Positions 10,990-22,407 of a stretch of 64,000 bases of DNA are shown here, piece after piece. This stretch comes from Sclerodactyla briareus (lineage: Eukaryota > Echinodermata > Holothuroidea > Dendrochirotida > Sclerodactylidae). The stretch's first letter is position 1. Each line of letters starts with the position of its first letter. The DNA lies in assembly GCA_026419785.1 (NCBI GenBank), contig JAODTK010002010.1, positions 215,695-279,694 on the forward strand, written 5' to 3'. A model generated the notes under the pieces. The model had not been told where the DNA came from. It was given only the letters and a program-made list of their open reading frames with translations, and did no database searches. Made by a program: the position numbers and the translations under genes.

Positions 10990-12600
10990 CTCATGGATTG
11001 ACGAGCTGTATGGCAGTGCTTCCATCTCGTAACAGTTCTTGTATCAAGCGAACTAGTATTTGTAGCAATCTTGTTTCCGCAATGGTGGTGTATGAATTGC
11101 GGTGCGTTGTCCGGATTGAACGCAGGACAGGTTGTAAGAGGTGCCTTATGGGCAGGGACAATGACCTAAGCTTGCTTGTTTGAAAATACAAAGTCGTCCT
11201 TGTTTTCTGCGGACGCAAGGGGATTCAAACCGGCTATTAACCATTTGGGTAGCACACCCAGGGGCCTCTAGATATTAGTGGCGTGGGATGAGCGCGCCGC
11301 CTCTTTTCTGGCCAGATTCTAATAGGTCTATATTCTTTTCGTATCCGTATTACCCAGGCTGAGGAAGCGTACTCCAACGCGGTCTGACAGTGATCTGTAT
11401 CCTCAGCTTTGTTGTTTGATTACCGGATTAAATGTTTTCCTACGGATTAAATCCCAAGGATCTGTTAGCTTTACCACAAATGTTTCGTATGTTGAGTATT
11501 CCAACTGAGGTTATTTGAAGAGTAATCCCTTAATAAGGTCTGGAGGTCCACCACAGACAATAATTTGCCACCCGTGGTGTACGGGTGGAGCTTACGAGAT
11601 ATGGCATGAGTTAAGTCATGATAAAACATTTATCGTGAAAATTTCCTTGGCCATTTCTCTTATTCTGACCATTGTCATGTAACTTATTTAGAGCATCCTG
11701 GAGCATATTCGAATTCATCTTCATCCTCACTTCACGATACAAAACACGTCCTCAGCAAAGAGACGCACGCGAGGAGCTGATGCCATCTGAAGATCATTTA
11801 TTATACCAATAGAAAAGAAGAGGGCCCAGTACTGTTTCCTGTGGTAAGACACACCGATATGACCTTCGCCCACCCTGATTTCTCAACGTTTTTACCATAG
11901 CTCTTTGAGTGCGTTGGGAAAGAACAGCTTGTTTCCAATTCAACACGGTTCCTTTTATGCCACATCCAGCGAGTTTGGAGAGAATCTAATCTATGTTTCC
12001 CAGTGTCAAACGCTTTGGAGAACTCCATAATAGCCATACCACCTGAGATTTTGTGTCAAGAGAGTTTGCAAGTCTTGAACGGTTAGGATTAATTGAGTCT
12101 CGCAGAATAAGCCACGACGAAAGCGTGCTGTTTTATTTGTTAGACGAATGAATTTCAAGATGACCCATGATCTGCGGATGTGTGGATTTGTTCGACAACT
12201 TGCTACATATAGAGGTAAGTGAAACTGGGCGGTATTAAACATGGTTCTATCGCCTTTCTGGGGAAATGGGTTTGAGTTGGCTTCAACCAAAATTCAAGAC
12301 CTCTCCGGTGGTTCAAAGATCTCTGGAAGATTAGGGTAGAGGCCGGGGCAATCTCCCTCGCCGGTAAGCGTCACTATGCCTATCCGTTGATCTCATCTGG
12401 CCGAAGCCTTTGTTGGGATCCAGGGTCTTTAACACACCTGTAGTTTCAACAGTACTATTTCCCATGAAGAGACTCTTATCTAGTAACAAGGGCAAGTCGA
12501 ATTTTCCCTCCTCTTTAACACAGAACAAAACTGATTATTTAGAATATCTGCTTTGCCGCATTTCCAGCCACCAACCTCCCGTTCTGCGATAGTGCAGGGA
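10990..12600 (-). pseudogene. Broken LINE reverse transcriptase (CR1/Jockey-like)
   Basis: Read on the - strand in shifting frames this is a non-LTR reverse transcriptase. Upstream comes LDPNKGFGQ near 12.4 kb, then TTGEVLNFG near 12.3 kb (family pattern LDPNKA.GPD and L..G.VP..WK). Next are FRRGLFCETQLILTVQDL near 12.1 kb (family GFRKGRSCETQLI), FSKAFDT at about 12005-12022 and VLGPLLF near 11.82 kb. The palm motif reads FAED at 11748-11759 where FADD is usual. The C-terminal segment ends near 10.99 kb. Many frameshifts and stops make it non-functional. It sits wholly between the fold-back arms. Confidence 0.75.
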
Positions 12601-13036
12601 TGCAACCGTGTCAACCCTAAGGCTCTAAGGGTCATGTGATGATCATGCGATTTTGAAACTTGATATTTCCGACGTTATTTATTATTCCCAACCCTCACCA
12701 TGCGTTCAACGGAAACTAGAACCGCGGCAACAGCGCAAGAACTTTAAGCTATATTACTCAATCCTACTAACCCGAGCACATGTGCATATTCATGGACATC
12801 CAGTTCGCATTTAACCTTCCTCAGAAAAAAAAATACCCTCTGGTCCCCCGCAGCGCTCGCGGCGAGTTTTTTCGTACATTTTGCTCCCCAGAAGATCCCA
12901 GAGCCCCATCGCACACATCACTTCAAGTTAAAGTTGAAGGTTTCTTTAGTAGTTTTCGCGTACGCGGGGGTGGTACGGCAGGCCATGTGTGATGCTATGC
13001 CGTGGAAACGATGAATCCACTAAACGACCGAACACT
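12601..13036. other. Fold-back spacer, right part
   Basis: Lies between the 5' end of the visible reverse transcriptase and the right arm. A frame at 12780-12992 has no domain. Confidence 0.4.
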
Positions 13037-13509
13037 ACTACGTGAGACTATATTTTCTTCGTTGATAATATACTTAACGGTAGAGCAAACAAATTGCCGT
13101 TGCCAACATATATTTTGTTGAAACATATCAGGGTTGCAAAACTACGTTAATAATCTACTATTTTTACGTTTATAATATCAATTGTGAAGAGCCAAGAAAT
13201 TTTATACCAAACACATATTAGTGTTTGCGAACATTATTTGTTGGCAAATGAAAATATATCTACATCTTTTTTTATCATTGGGAAACTTTTTTTCTCTAAT
13301 GAATAATTTTCTCCAATCGCAACATTTAGTGCTTCCGGAATAATAATGTGCTTCCGAAATATTTCTCGAGGGGAACAGGATTTTCCATTGTGAACAATAT
13401 TTCGACAATCAGAAAAAATATCTTGACTTGGCAAATAAATATTACTTGAAATAGGAATGAAATTTCTCCCATCGCATATATTTAACAATAGATAATATAT
13501 ATTTCTTCC
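13037..13509 (-). repeat. Right arm of fold-back element
   Basis: Inverted copy of 10047-10599, visible from CTACGTG at the inner edge to ATATATATTTCTTCC at the outer edge. Similar ATTATTTGTTCACA motifs run on to about 13550. The start codon of the MADF gene lies only about 170 bases beyond this arm, so the arm overlaps the region where that gene's promoter should be. Confidence 0.7.
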
Positions 13510-13676
13510 CGATAATATATTCCTTTTTCTCGCGCCATAAACATTATTTGTTCACAGTGTGTGTGAGTGAGTATTGGTTGCTATAAACCTCGGAAAGGTA
13601 TCACTACGCAGTGCGGTGTTAATGTTGGGTATTTTGAGAATTGACTGACTGAATTTTCGTGCGAGCTTGCTGCAAG

Positions 13677-13848
13677 ATGCCTCGATCCAAACATAATGTT
13701 TCTGTCCAAGAGTTAGAAAGGTTGATAGAGCTTGTGAAGGAAAACAAACATCTTTACGATCATAATATGCCTGAATACAGAGACACACAGCTAAGCAGTA
13801 ATACTTGGAAAAGCATTGCAAAATCTATGCAAAGGCAGGAGATCAATG
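13677..13848 (+). CDS. MADF-BESS protein, exon 1 (MADF N-terminal half)
   Basis: The ATG at 13677 (A at -3) opens 57 codons up to a consensus donor ATG|GTGAGT. The product starts MPRSKHNVSVQ and continues with LERLIELVKENKHLYD, PEYRD and TWKSIAKSM. This is the N-terminal half of a MADF (Myb/SANT-like in Adf-1) domain: a helix ending in 'LYD', then 'W..IA'. MADF proteins are nuclear sequence-specific DNA-binding factors, and relatives also accompany Harbinger transposases. The exon leaves one base in the last codon, which does not match the phase needed by the exon at 19791, so a small exon is missing or the sequence has an indel. Confidence 0.72.
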
Positions 13849-13858
13849 GTGAGTGTGT

Positions 13859-13916
13859 ACTACAACATGCAGGTAACGTTAGGCCAAACTACAACATGCA
13901 GGTAACGTTAGGCCAA
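13859..13916. repeat. 29-base direct duplication beside the donor site
   Basis: ACTACAACATGCAGGTAACG plus nine further bases occur twice in immediate succession, beginning 10 bases after the exon 1 donor. Each copy carries a cryptic CAG|GTAACG donor. Confidence 0.85.
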
Positions 13917-14249
13917 AATTGGGCCTAGCTAGCTATGTGGCATCGAGCATCGTTGGTTGGAAAGTTTGCAGCAAAGATGAACTATTAAACAAACGTTAAC
14001 AGAGTAGCAGACTACATAGGCTATTAGTTGTGTGCGATGTCATTTGTCAAGACAAAGATTTGGCATATATAAACTCGACTAGGAATTAGGCCTAGCCTAC
14101 TGACATTTGTGTAACCTAGGCTAGGCAATGCTGTAGTGGACACCTGTGATAGAAAGATGTGGGGATGTGGAACATTGATGTATATTGACTTCTGTTTTTA
14201 CTGAAATTCATATTAAGTATTACTCAATGTACTTTATTGTTTTGGTACG

Positions 14250-14377
14250 AATTTAGAATCAGTGCCCGGAAGTACCAAGGCGTCCACTGACCCTAACCTT
14301 GTGATAGTACCGTCACTGTGTAGAATGTAAACAATGAGGGGGAACGGTACGTGCACTTCGGGCACTGATTCTAAATT
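14250..14377. mobile_element. 128-bp inverted-repeat element (mini-MITE)
   Basis: The left end AATTTAGAATCAGTGCCCGG is mirrored by CCGGGCACTGATTCTAAATT-like sequence at the right end (one base difference). Weaker pairing continues inward through GTACC..GGTAC. The spacer is about 80 bases. It is short enough to be a miniature inverted-repeat element or a cruciform-forming insertion in intron 1. Confidence 0.6.
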
Positions 14378-14454
14378 AGAGCCATTGTTTCAAACACACT
14401 ACATAACAAAAACCATGTAAATATGTTGATTTGGAAAATTGAAGCCCGGAATCC

Positions 14455-14740
14455 CCAAAATAGAGCCCGGTTCTCTTCTGATCTTGATTGACCGGGCTCT
14501 CTTCTGATCTTGATTGACCGGGCTCTACTTTTGGGACCACATAGAGCCCGGTCCAAGAGACCTTATTTTTGTCCCTGATCCCGTCGCAACTTCCTAATAC
14601 ATGTATTTTATATTGATGTGTACCAGGGGTAGCGCCAAGCCCAAAATTTAGTGGGTCCGAGCATAGGCTTTTGGACCCCTTAAAAATCCACATCTCTGAA
14701 TCTAAGGGGTCCAGCTCTATTTTCAAGGGGTCCAGTCATC
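14455..14740. repeat. 26-base tandem repeat and GGGGTCC-rich tail
   Basis: CTCTTCTGATCTTGATTGAC occurs at 14473 and 14499 (period 26), embedded in several GAGCCCGG / CCGGGCTC words in both orientations (14454, 14465, 14491, 14517, 14544). Downstream, AAGGGGTCC and its complement recur at 14645-14735. Intronic and non-coding. Confidence 0.6.
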
Positions 14741-17700
14741 AGAGTCGGGATTTATTAATGCATTATTTTCAGCCAGAGAACTGATGTTGCTTGTCAGTTA
14801 CTAGCCTAGGCCTATGTTATTTTAACCCAGTAAGCCTGTCCAAAATCAAGATGGGACGTATCCCAATCCCAACGAATTCAGAAGTGCATCAACAATCCTA
14901 AGTCAACCATCATCCACTGATGATTTTAAGAGGTTTTTAAGATAGCACAGCAGAAGCTGCAGGGATAGACCCCACAATATACTGCACTATCAATACTCCA
15001 ATTCGAAACAACGTCTCTGTCAACCATCGTGTGAGTGTTCACATGGAATGATATGGAGCACTTGTAGCTACATTAGGTTCCACCTGTACTTGCCTGTATC
15101 TGATGTTGTTCTGTTTATGCATAGTCAGAGGGAAGGTCTCTTTACAGAATAGCAAATCATTATGATCCCTACGTAGCTCAAGTTATGCCCCCAATCCTTG
15201 TCTTAAGGCCTCACGTTTAATGTTATAGCTATCGTACGCTGGCTACGCTTCAGTAACAAACACTAGAGTGAGCTAGCTGGCAACACCCTGATATGTAAGC
15301 TAAGTCCCAAGGCCTGTGATACTGCCTAGGCCTCTGCTCACATACACATTATTTAGGCAATCTGAGTTGGTGTAAAATAGCCCTAAAAAAATCCCTTGCA
15401 CATTTTGGCACTTGCAGGTACAGTAGTGGAGTAGCTGTATGAACTCTAATTACAAAGTAGCCATGCCCTCAACAGTCGATAGCTGGGCTTAAGAGACCAA
15501 TGTTAGGCCTAGCGTTATCCTTCAGTACACAAAAGCTTATGGTAACATAGCCTAACCAGTCCCCAAAAACATCGTGACAGAATTTGGCCTAAGACTTCCA
15601 ACTATATTAGTTTTAGAATCTGTGCTGTGACCATCAAAAAGATAGAGAAATTGATCATCACTCCCCTCGTCGAAGTTAGCAAAGTAAGAGAATAATCTAG
15701 CATATACGGTGAAAACTAAACAGTCTAGCAACTCAATGAAGCCCAGCACTAAGCAGTAAGTTAGCACTTGTCCTAGACCTGTTGCAACGTTGTTGTTGTG
15801 GTTTTGTGTTTATGACACGTTTTATTTGCACTACAAGTAGGTTGGAAAACCATGCAGTCAAACTTCCCGTAAAAAAAATCTCAGCATAAATTGTTGTGCG
15901 TCCGAGCCGGGAGACCTGGACGCACTGGAGAGGGGCTATTGTTGTTTTTATGCGTCCACAATGTAAACAAAGCGTCCTGGACGCGCAGACGCGCAAAAGC
16001 GCGACCCCTGATGTGTACTGCTGGCCGGAAGCCCCCAAATACACGCTCAGACCAGAGACAATGGAGTGGAGCCAAACATGAGCACAGCCATTCAGCTCTC
16101 TCGATGAGTACATGTACACACGTTACAGAAGTCTCAGCTGTGAAATACAAACGTTTCCCTGGTAACCCCAGGGCACCGCATAAGTTACTAGCAGTTGCGG
16201 TGTACCAGTGCACCGTGAACGCCCTGTGTTTTTAAAGCTCCGGAACACTACAAATCATCATGGAGAAGATCACTGAATGATTTTCACACACCCACTCACG
16301 CACAAATTGGGCCTATGAGAACGTTCCGATCAGTGCCAATGTCCGTAAAGATTTGGAAAAGTGATAATAAGCACTCCGAAGACTACAGCGTGTGCAAAAT
16401 AAACTATTCAAGAGTGAAAAGTTCCCTTTCTAACCATGTTAGTATCCATGTCTTTGTATCGTGTATGAGTGTCAATCATAAATTGAAATGTTTTCGAAAA
16501 AAGTTTGTCACGGCAGACCAAAAACTAACATGAACACAGGTACGCTACATACATCAACAAATCGATCCTCTCATAGACTGCAGTATATGCGAAACCTACA
16601 GTAGGTACTCCGCACTAAAACATCGCTATACAGTATTTATGGAGCACGCAAAATGTAATTAACTCAGAGCAGCACTGACTAGGCTGTACGGAGTAGTGGA
16701 GGTAGTGCCAGACATCGTGATATTTTTGGAGCACTTAAAATGTAAATACTCCAGTGCAGCACATGTGACAACAAGTTTCAGCTGTTGACGTTAGCTTTAG
16801 CACATAAACGCTAGTAAACACAAACTAGTGATCGAATCGCTCTCAATTATCAAGTTTTCTTATGAAAAACGTTCATCTGATATGTGATCAAATTGTTTTA
16901 TCAATAGTATGTTCAAAATGGCTTACATCTGAAGGGTGTGGATGCTCACTTCTTTTAAGAGGTTCTCTAAAGACATAATCATACACTGGTACACAACCCA
17001 ATGAAAAAAAAACCATCTGGTCACATATGTTCGTAATAGTGCCTGCCGTCCATCATCGGATCGGATCGAACATCGGCCGATGTTGGAAAGGAAAACAACG
17101 GCCATTGGATCGGCATGAAAAAGTCATTTCGGTAGAGCCCTAATTGAGTTGCCAGTCTTCATGTTACTTGATTAGACATGACTCTGCTCATGAGGGATGA
17201 AATGTTCTAGGGCTAGGCTAAGGCCAACAATATCTAGGCCTAGACTAGACTGCGATATACTGGCACGACCATCAGTCAGTCACCTAGCTGTCACATGACT
17301 TCTCAGCGTTTATGATGCTATATCTATGGCGATGACCGACTCATGATACTGACCGACTTATGATACACTCACTATACTAGATATGCGATTCATGAATACC
17401 ATATAATCTACCAGAATTTCTGATACTACACTGTGTTAGGCTACTTCCCAAACGCTATACATTTGTGTATAGCCTGTTCAAGGACTATTTTCATCGTTAC
17501 TTGGTAAAATAAGCTTCCTAACCTTCATTGGAATGTCCCCAAAAAGGAAGGGGGTTTTTATTACAAGGGGGGGCTTCTATTACAGTTTATATATACGGTT
17601 TCATATATATATATATATTCATGTGGGCCCTAAGCCTGGGTAAGATGTTAAGATGAAATGTTATGAGAGTAATCATAATACCCCCACCAAGGTTTGATTG

Positions 17701-17743
17701 ATGCATTTTTTTGTGAAGAGGGCGGAGGTTGCACATCGCTCTT
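14741..17743. other. Intron 1 sequence, mostly unassigned
   Basis: Within the MADF gene's first intron. AGGCCTAG-type words are common. A hAT-like end may be present near 17120-17136 (CGGTAGAGCCCTA after ATCGGCCGAT repeats), but no partner end was found. No exon with a recognisable product was found. Confidence 0.4.
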
Positions 17744-18790
17744 CAATTCATTCTAGACCGGCATCCAGCGATCTCCAGCAGCGCAATACTATCAAAGGTT
17801 AAGTTCTGACAATTCATTTTAGACTGGAGGGCGCGGAGGTCGCACATTGACGTCCAGCGATCTCCAGCAGCGCAATGTTATCAAAGTGCAAAGTTAATTC
17901 TGACAATTCATTTTGGACTGGAGGGCGTGGAGGTCGCTAATCGACCTCCAGTGGTCGGTCTCCAACAGCCATGGAAGGTTCTGCGACTGCAACCCACTGT
18001 ACCACTAGCGTGTGTGGTAAAGGAAAATTGTGTTCGTAGTTATTTAGTAATGCCATCCATTTGAGAACAAATCATTATTGAGGAATTTGTGCGATATTTG
18101 ATGCTTCGGTCGTATATCAACGTCCTGCAATTTCCAGCAGCGCAATCCTATCAATCTAACAATTCATTTTAGACTGGAGGGCGCGGAGGTCGCACATTGA
18201 CGTCCAGCGATCTCCAGCAGCGCAATGTTATCAAAGTTCAACTTTAATTCTGACAATTCATTTTGGACTGGAGGGCGTGGAGGTCGCTAATCGACCTCCA
18301 GTGGTCGGTCTCCAACAGCCATGGAAGGTTCTGCGACTGCAACAACCACTGTACCACTAGCGTGTGTGGTAAAGGAAAATTGTGTTCGTAGTTATTTAGT
18401 AATGCCATCCATTTGAGAACAAATCATTATTGAGGAATTTGTGCGATATTTGATGCTTCGGTCGTATATCAACGTCCTGCAATTTCCAGCAGCGCAATCC
18501 TATCAATCTAACAATTCATTTTAGACTGGAGGGCGCGGAGGTCACACATCGACGTCCACTGGTCATTCATTCTAGACCGGAGGGTATGGGATGTCGGACA
18601 TTGGCGTCCAGCAAACTCCAGTCCAGCAGCACATCAAAGTTTTCAAGTGTTAATTTCTGACGAGTCATTTGGACTGGAGGCCGAGCCGCACATTGATTTC
18701 TAGCCACTTCTAGCGCGCAATGTAAATCGAAGTCCAAGTTTCTGAACAATTCATCTTCAGCCTGGAGAGCGCCGGCACAAGAGGTCGCCA
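17744..18790 (+). repeat. ~350-bp tandem repeat with ~97-bp subunits
   Basis: The word AGACTGGAGGGCGCGGAGGT begins at 17821, 18171 and 18523, giving two near-identical units of about 350-352 bases and a partial third. Inside each unit the ACTGGAGGGCG..GGAGGTCGC motif recurs about 95 bases later (17916, 18266), and CCAGCAGCGCAAT appears several times. Degenerate subunits flank both sides (17744-17820 and 18560-18780). The array lies in intron 1 of the MADF gene. Confidence 0.85.
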
Positions 18791-19145
18791 GCTGCAGTGT
18801 AAATATGGGTTGACCACGGAGGATTTAGTTTGTTCGGAGTTTCTCACATTCTAATATTTTGATTTCCAAGTTAATAACAACCAATTTTTTTCCCCCCATG
18901 AAATCCCATCCTCCAGGACGTTGATCACTATGTTACTTTGTGCCCCCTAAATCTGGCTGTGGCTTTATTACTCCCCGGGGACAGATACATTACTTCCTAA
19001 CGTCAGCACCTATATGATTTACGGATTCCAACTGTAATTTGCAATTTCCAGTTTCTCCTCCATTTTCCAAGTCACTCAGTCATCAGTCAGTCGATCAGGT
19101 CAATGCTGTAGAAAACTAGAATGGGTAGGGGGGTAAGCAGCCCTA
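18791..19145. other. Unassigned intronic stretch
   Basis: Nothing recognisable apart from short CAGTCAGTC-type repeats near 19080. Confidence 0.4.
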
Positions 19146-19149
19146 TGAT

Positions 19150-19690
19150 TTTCCGCTGTTAGCCATCATTGGGCGAAGAAGATCTGGGACACCCATAAAG
19201 ACCTCCATTTTGGTCAGAAACTGAAATCCACCAAGTTTTGTGGTAATCTAAAAAGTTACAAAAAAAGTCACATAAATTATGCAAATTTGACCTTGAAACG
19301 ACCTTTAACTTTGTAGTCCCCATCCACCAAGTTTCGTTTGAATCTGACAAGTTCGGAAAATCACCTAATTATGCAAATTTCACCTACGATGACCTTGAAT
19401 GACCACATTTTTCGGGATCAACTATAGATCCCACCCACTGAGTTTCGTTCAAATCCGACTAACTTGAAAATTTCCACGTAATTATGCAACATTGCAGAGA
19501 TGCCCACTTTCAAAATCATCCAAGATTTATCTAGAGTGGACATGTATACCAAGTTTCAAATCAATTGGATAAGCGTTAAAAAGTTATTGCCCCAAGGCCT
19601 GAAGTTCCCAGCAGCGGCGGAGCCTGGGGCAGCAGCGGCTACAACCCAAAACCATACCAGCATTGGGGGATATAATGGTGAGGCAAAAAT
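19150..19690 (-). mobile_element. Dispersed element family B, reverse copy
   Basis: This is the reverse complement of the element at 27866-28640. Matching blocks are ATCATTGGG..GAAGAAGA at one end, repeated 'CCAAGTTTCGTT..AATC' and 'ATGCAAATTTGACC' blocks, 'GTGGACATGTATACCAAGTT', and the end CCAAAACCAT..GGGGGATATAATGG. No coding capacity. Sits just upstream of exon 2 of the MADF gene. Confidence 0.65.
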
Positions 19691-19790
19691 GGTTTCAGAA
19701 TGCATTAATAAACAGTAGCTGGTGGACGAGATAATTTTATTGGGAATCAAGAATTCTAGTGTACATTTATCTTTCTGAATTACTCCACAG

Positions 19791-19951
19791 CCATTGAGTG
19801 GAAGAAGAATGGCGAACCAACGGGATATGTACATGAAGAGGCGGAGGGAGCTGAGAACGCAGGGAAATGGGAAGACTGCAGAAAGAATCAAGAGGTGGCA
19901 TTTCTATGAAACCATGACTTTCTTGGAGGAGTTTGTTGATTGTGAATACAG
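19791..19951 (+). CDS. MADF-BESS protein, exon 2 (MADF C-terminal half)
   Basis: The acceptor TTACTCCACAG ends at 19790 and a donor ACAG|GTGCGT follows 19951. In the frame of 19794 the exon reads GRRMANQRDMYMKRRRELR, then RWHFYETMTFLEEFVDCEY. This matches the second half of MADF: an (R/K)RW..LRD.Y.R..R helix, a short basic linker, then W.(F/Y)...(L/M).FL..F. With exon 1 it completes one domain of about 90 residues. The exon leaves two bases in its last codon. Direct joining to exon 1 is out of frame by one base. Confidence 0.72.
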
Positions 19952-20930
19952 GTGCGTATTATTCAGCCTCTCCTTAATAATAGCAAATAATGATGAGACT
20001 CAGGGGTGTGGTCAGTGGTGTTCTCAAGCTTTTTTGCTTTGGGGGAGGCAAAAGTTTTGAGGGGGGAACTACTGTGAAGTTTAGGGATTGCGCTCGGTGC
20101 AGTCCAGGAAATAACGGCGGTAAATTTACTGGCCGCTATGACCCGGACTGCATCGGCGGCGACTGCGAGTGGACTACCTTTCCAAGGATGTCGAGATCCG
20201 CAGGAAAGGCGTGAAATCGACGACAAATACTACAAAGAATCAGTGTAATTTATCATCAATCATGTATTGAAGACAGCTTCCTAATCTCCCAAAGCACACC
20301 GACAGTCTGACTGGCTGGTAGAATTGATATATAAATATAATAATAATAATATGACTCACTCAATTCAGCAATGAACCGGGTCCAAAAGGAACTTCACACT
20401 ACTAAACACGTCTACACACGACTGCATTCTGGAGACATCCCCTCAGCACAACGTACCACACCAGCAATCTCATTCAAACCCATGTCACAATGGCCTGCGA
20501 TACACAAACCTTCCAAACACGCCGCAACTATGAACGAGGGAACAAAATAAATTATAGAGAATAATGATCGTTACACTACCACACATCATTGAATGGTATT
20601 GAAGATTATGAGCAGAGTGCGCAGCCACCATATGTTGGCACTGGAGCCTTTTAAACCCTTCCGTGGTCGAATATCAGATTTGATATGGTCACTAAAGGAG
20701 GGCAAAGATCAGGTGAGACGCTGAGCGTAAAAATGGTCAAGAGGGTGCCCTAGCACACCCAGGGAAGTGACCTCGCAGTGAGCATAACATCACCCCTGTC
20801 ATACTCCACCGATTCACAACCAGAGTGCTAAAAATGGGGGAGCAAGAGCACTCTTCAACTGCTGGTGAACAGATTCAACAGACCAGACGAGTGAGCAAAT
20901 GCTCCACGAACGAAAAGTCAGGCAAACAGG
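19952..20930. other. Intron 2, unassigned part
   Basis: Contains a G-rich patch (20040-20070) and a short (TAA)n at 20337-20352. No exon is recognised. Confidence 0.4.
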
Positions 20931-20935
20931 CATCC

Positions 20936-21205
20936 TCATGGAGGGACTAGGGAGAGGTTCCAGGAGCAAATTCGAACCACCCACCACAAATGAGCCAGGA
21001 CGACCAGTGCCATAGAGGTTGATGACACCTCCTCACCACTAGCATGGTGACCACCTGAGACCACAACTGTCAGAGTCTCCTCCTTCCCTGGACTTGAGGG
21101 TTCCCCAAGGACTTTGTTCTGAAACCTTTTCATACGGCGTGCTGCCCTGCGATAAGCTGCAGCATCAGTCAAATACTCTGCTACAGATTCCAGAAGAAAG
21201 GCCAT
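20936..21205 (-). CDS. Uncertain 89-codon frame, unknown
   Basis: A - strand frame starts at an ATG at 21205 and begins MAFLLESVAEYLTDAAAYRR, rich in Ala, Arg and Glu at first, then Gly/Ser-rich. Its opening is more protein-like than most frames here, but I recognise no domain and see no promoter or splice continuation. It lies antisense inside intron 2 of the MADF gene and may be a repeat fragment. Confidence 0.2.
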   Translation of the reverse strand: MAFLLESVAEYLTDAAAYRRAARRMKRFQNKVLGEPSSPGKEETLTVVVSGGHHASGEEVSSTSMALVVLAHLWWVVRICSWNLSLVPP

Positions 21206-22407
21206 CGTCTCGGGAGAAGACCCTTACAAGATCAATGCTAAATGCTAATCTAATTTCTCCTCTAAGAGAAATAGTGAATACTATAGGTATTTCATTGTGT
21301 AGGGCTGTAGGCCCCTTTCGAAGATTATGGACAAACGTTTGGTGAAAGTGTGGTAAAGCATGCAGTAGTAGTAGACATGGTCAAAAAATCACGATCAGTC
21401 CTAATGAATTTGAAATTAGTCACTGATTAGTGCCATTTAGGGACTCTGTACAAACCCAATTTGGCATTTTACGCATCCCATTTGAATAATCCAGATTGAA
21501 ACATGAATAAATCTATTGAAAGGCTGTCATCACTGCGCAAGGGTATCTACTGTCAGAGCACTTTTTTGAATGAATTGTAATCTGGGTGTATTGAGATTGC
21601 ATTGGAATAAGTGCTATAAATTGTGTTCTCATTTGGATGCATCTGAAATGGAGAGAAAAAGAGGTTTTGGTGCATAGGTAGGGTGAGGTGCACTATGGCG
21701 AACGATACTGCTGATCTTTCATCTGGGAAATTGACCCCCTCGTCGGGAAGTCCTGGCGCTGCCCTTGAAATGCAGTGCAACCTTAAATTGGTTTTGTATG
21801 ATTGTCCCTGATAGGTAGCACACTTTGAGAGCTGGCAAACTATAAACCTATCATAACTCTTTCTGATTTTGTCATTTCAGTTTTTGTTGTTAATATCTGC
21901 TGACTGGCAATTTGGCCTCTTTCGGGCAGATGCAAAGTTCACTGACCTGCAAAACGGCGGGACTAGCACTTCCATGGACCCACGTGTTTATTCCTGATTC
22001 ATGCAGTCTGGCAGACATTGTGTGTGTGTATTTACGTATGTGTGTGCTGCCAGGCTCGTGAACAAATATCAAACCATTACCCCACCTGGATGGACCAAGA
22101 TCGTCGTGGTACTGTCTGTGGTTCCCCGTTACAAGCTACTTGACTCCCTATTGTTCGGGGGTCAGTAGAGGACAGACCTGAAACCTTGTGGAATGTGATA
22201 GTCCCGAGGCTTTGGTCCAATCAAGCGGAAATCCTGTTATGCATCTTGCAAGCCCTCGAATAGAGAGCATTATGTTTTCCTGAGACCAATTATGGTATAA
22301 GGGGACCAATGCATAGGCCCTGGCACATAGGGTGGTTTTCTGGAATTTTTGAGACGCTATCACCTAGGGTTCTGTGGTAGCACTCAGGCAGCAGTCATCT
22401 ACTAAGA
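21206..22407. other. Intron 2, unassigned part
   Basis: Frames are short and broken. One + strand stretch at about 21888-22005 weakly recalls a Harbinger-type DDE nuclease; see findings. Not called as a gene. Confidence 0.3.

Noticed and set aside
16920-17140. hAT element ending in CGGTAGAGCCCTA
   Set aside because: Only one plausible end is visible and no inverted partner was found.
20000-21250. LTR retrotransposon body
   Set aside because: No long terminal repeats, protease, reverse transcriptase or integrase motifs could be found.
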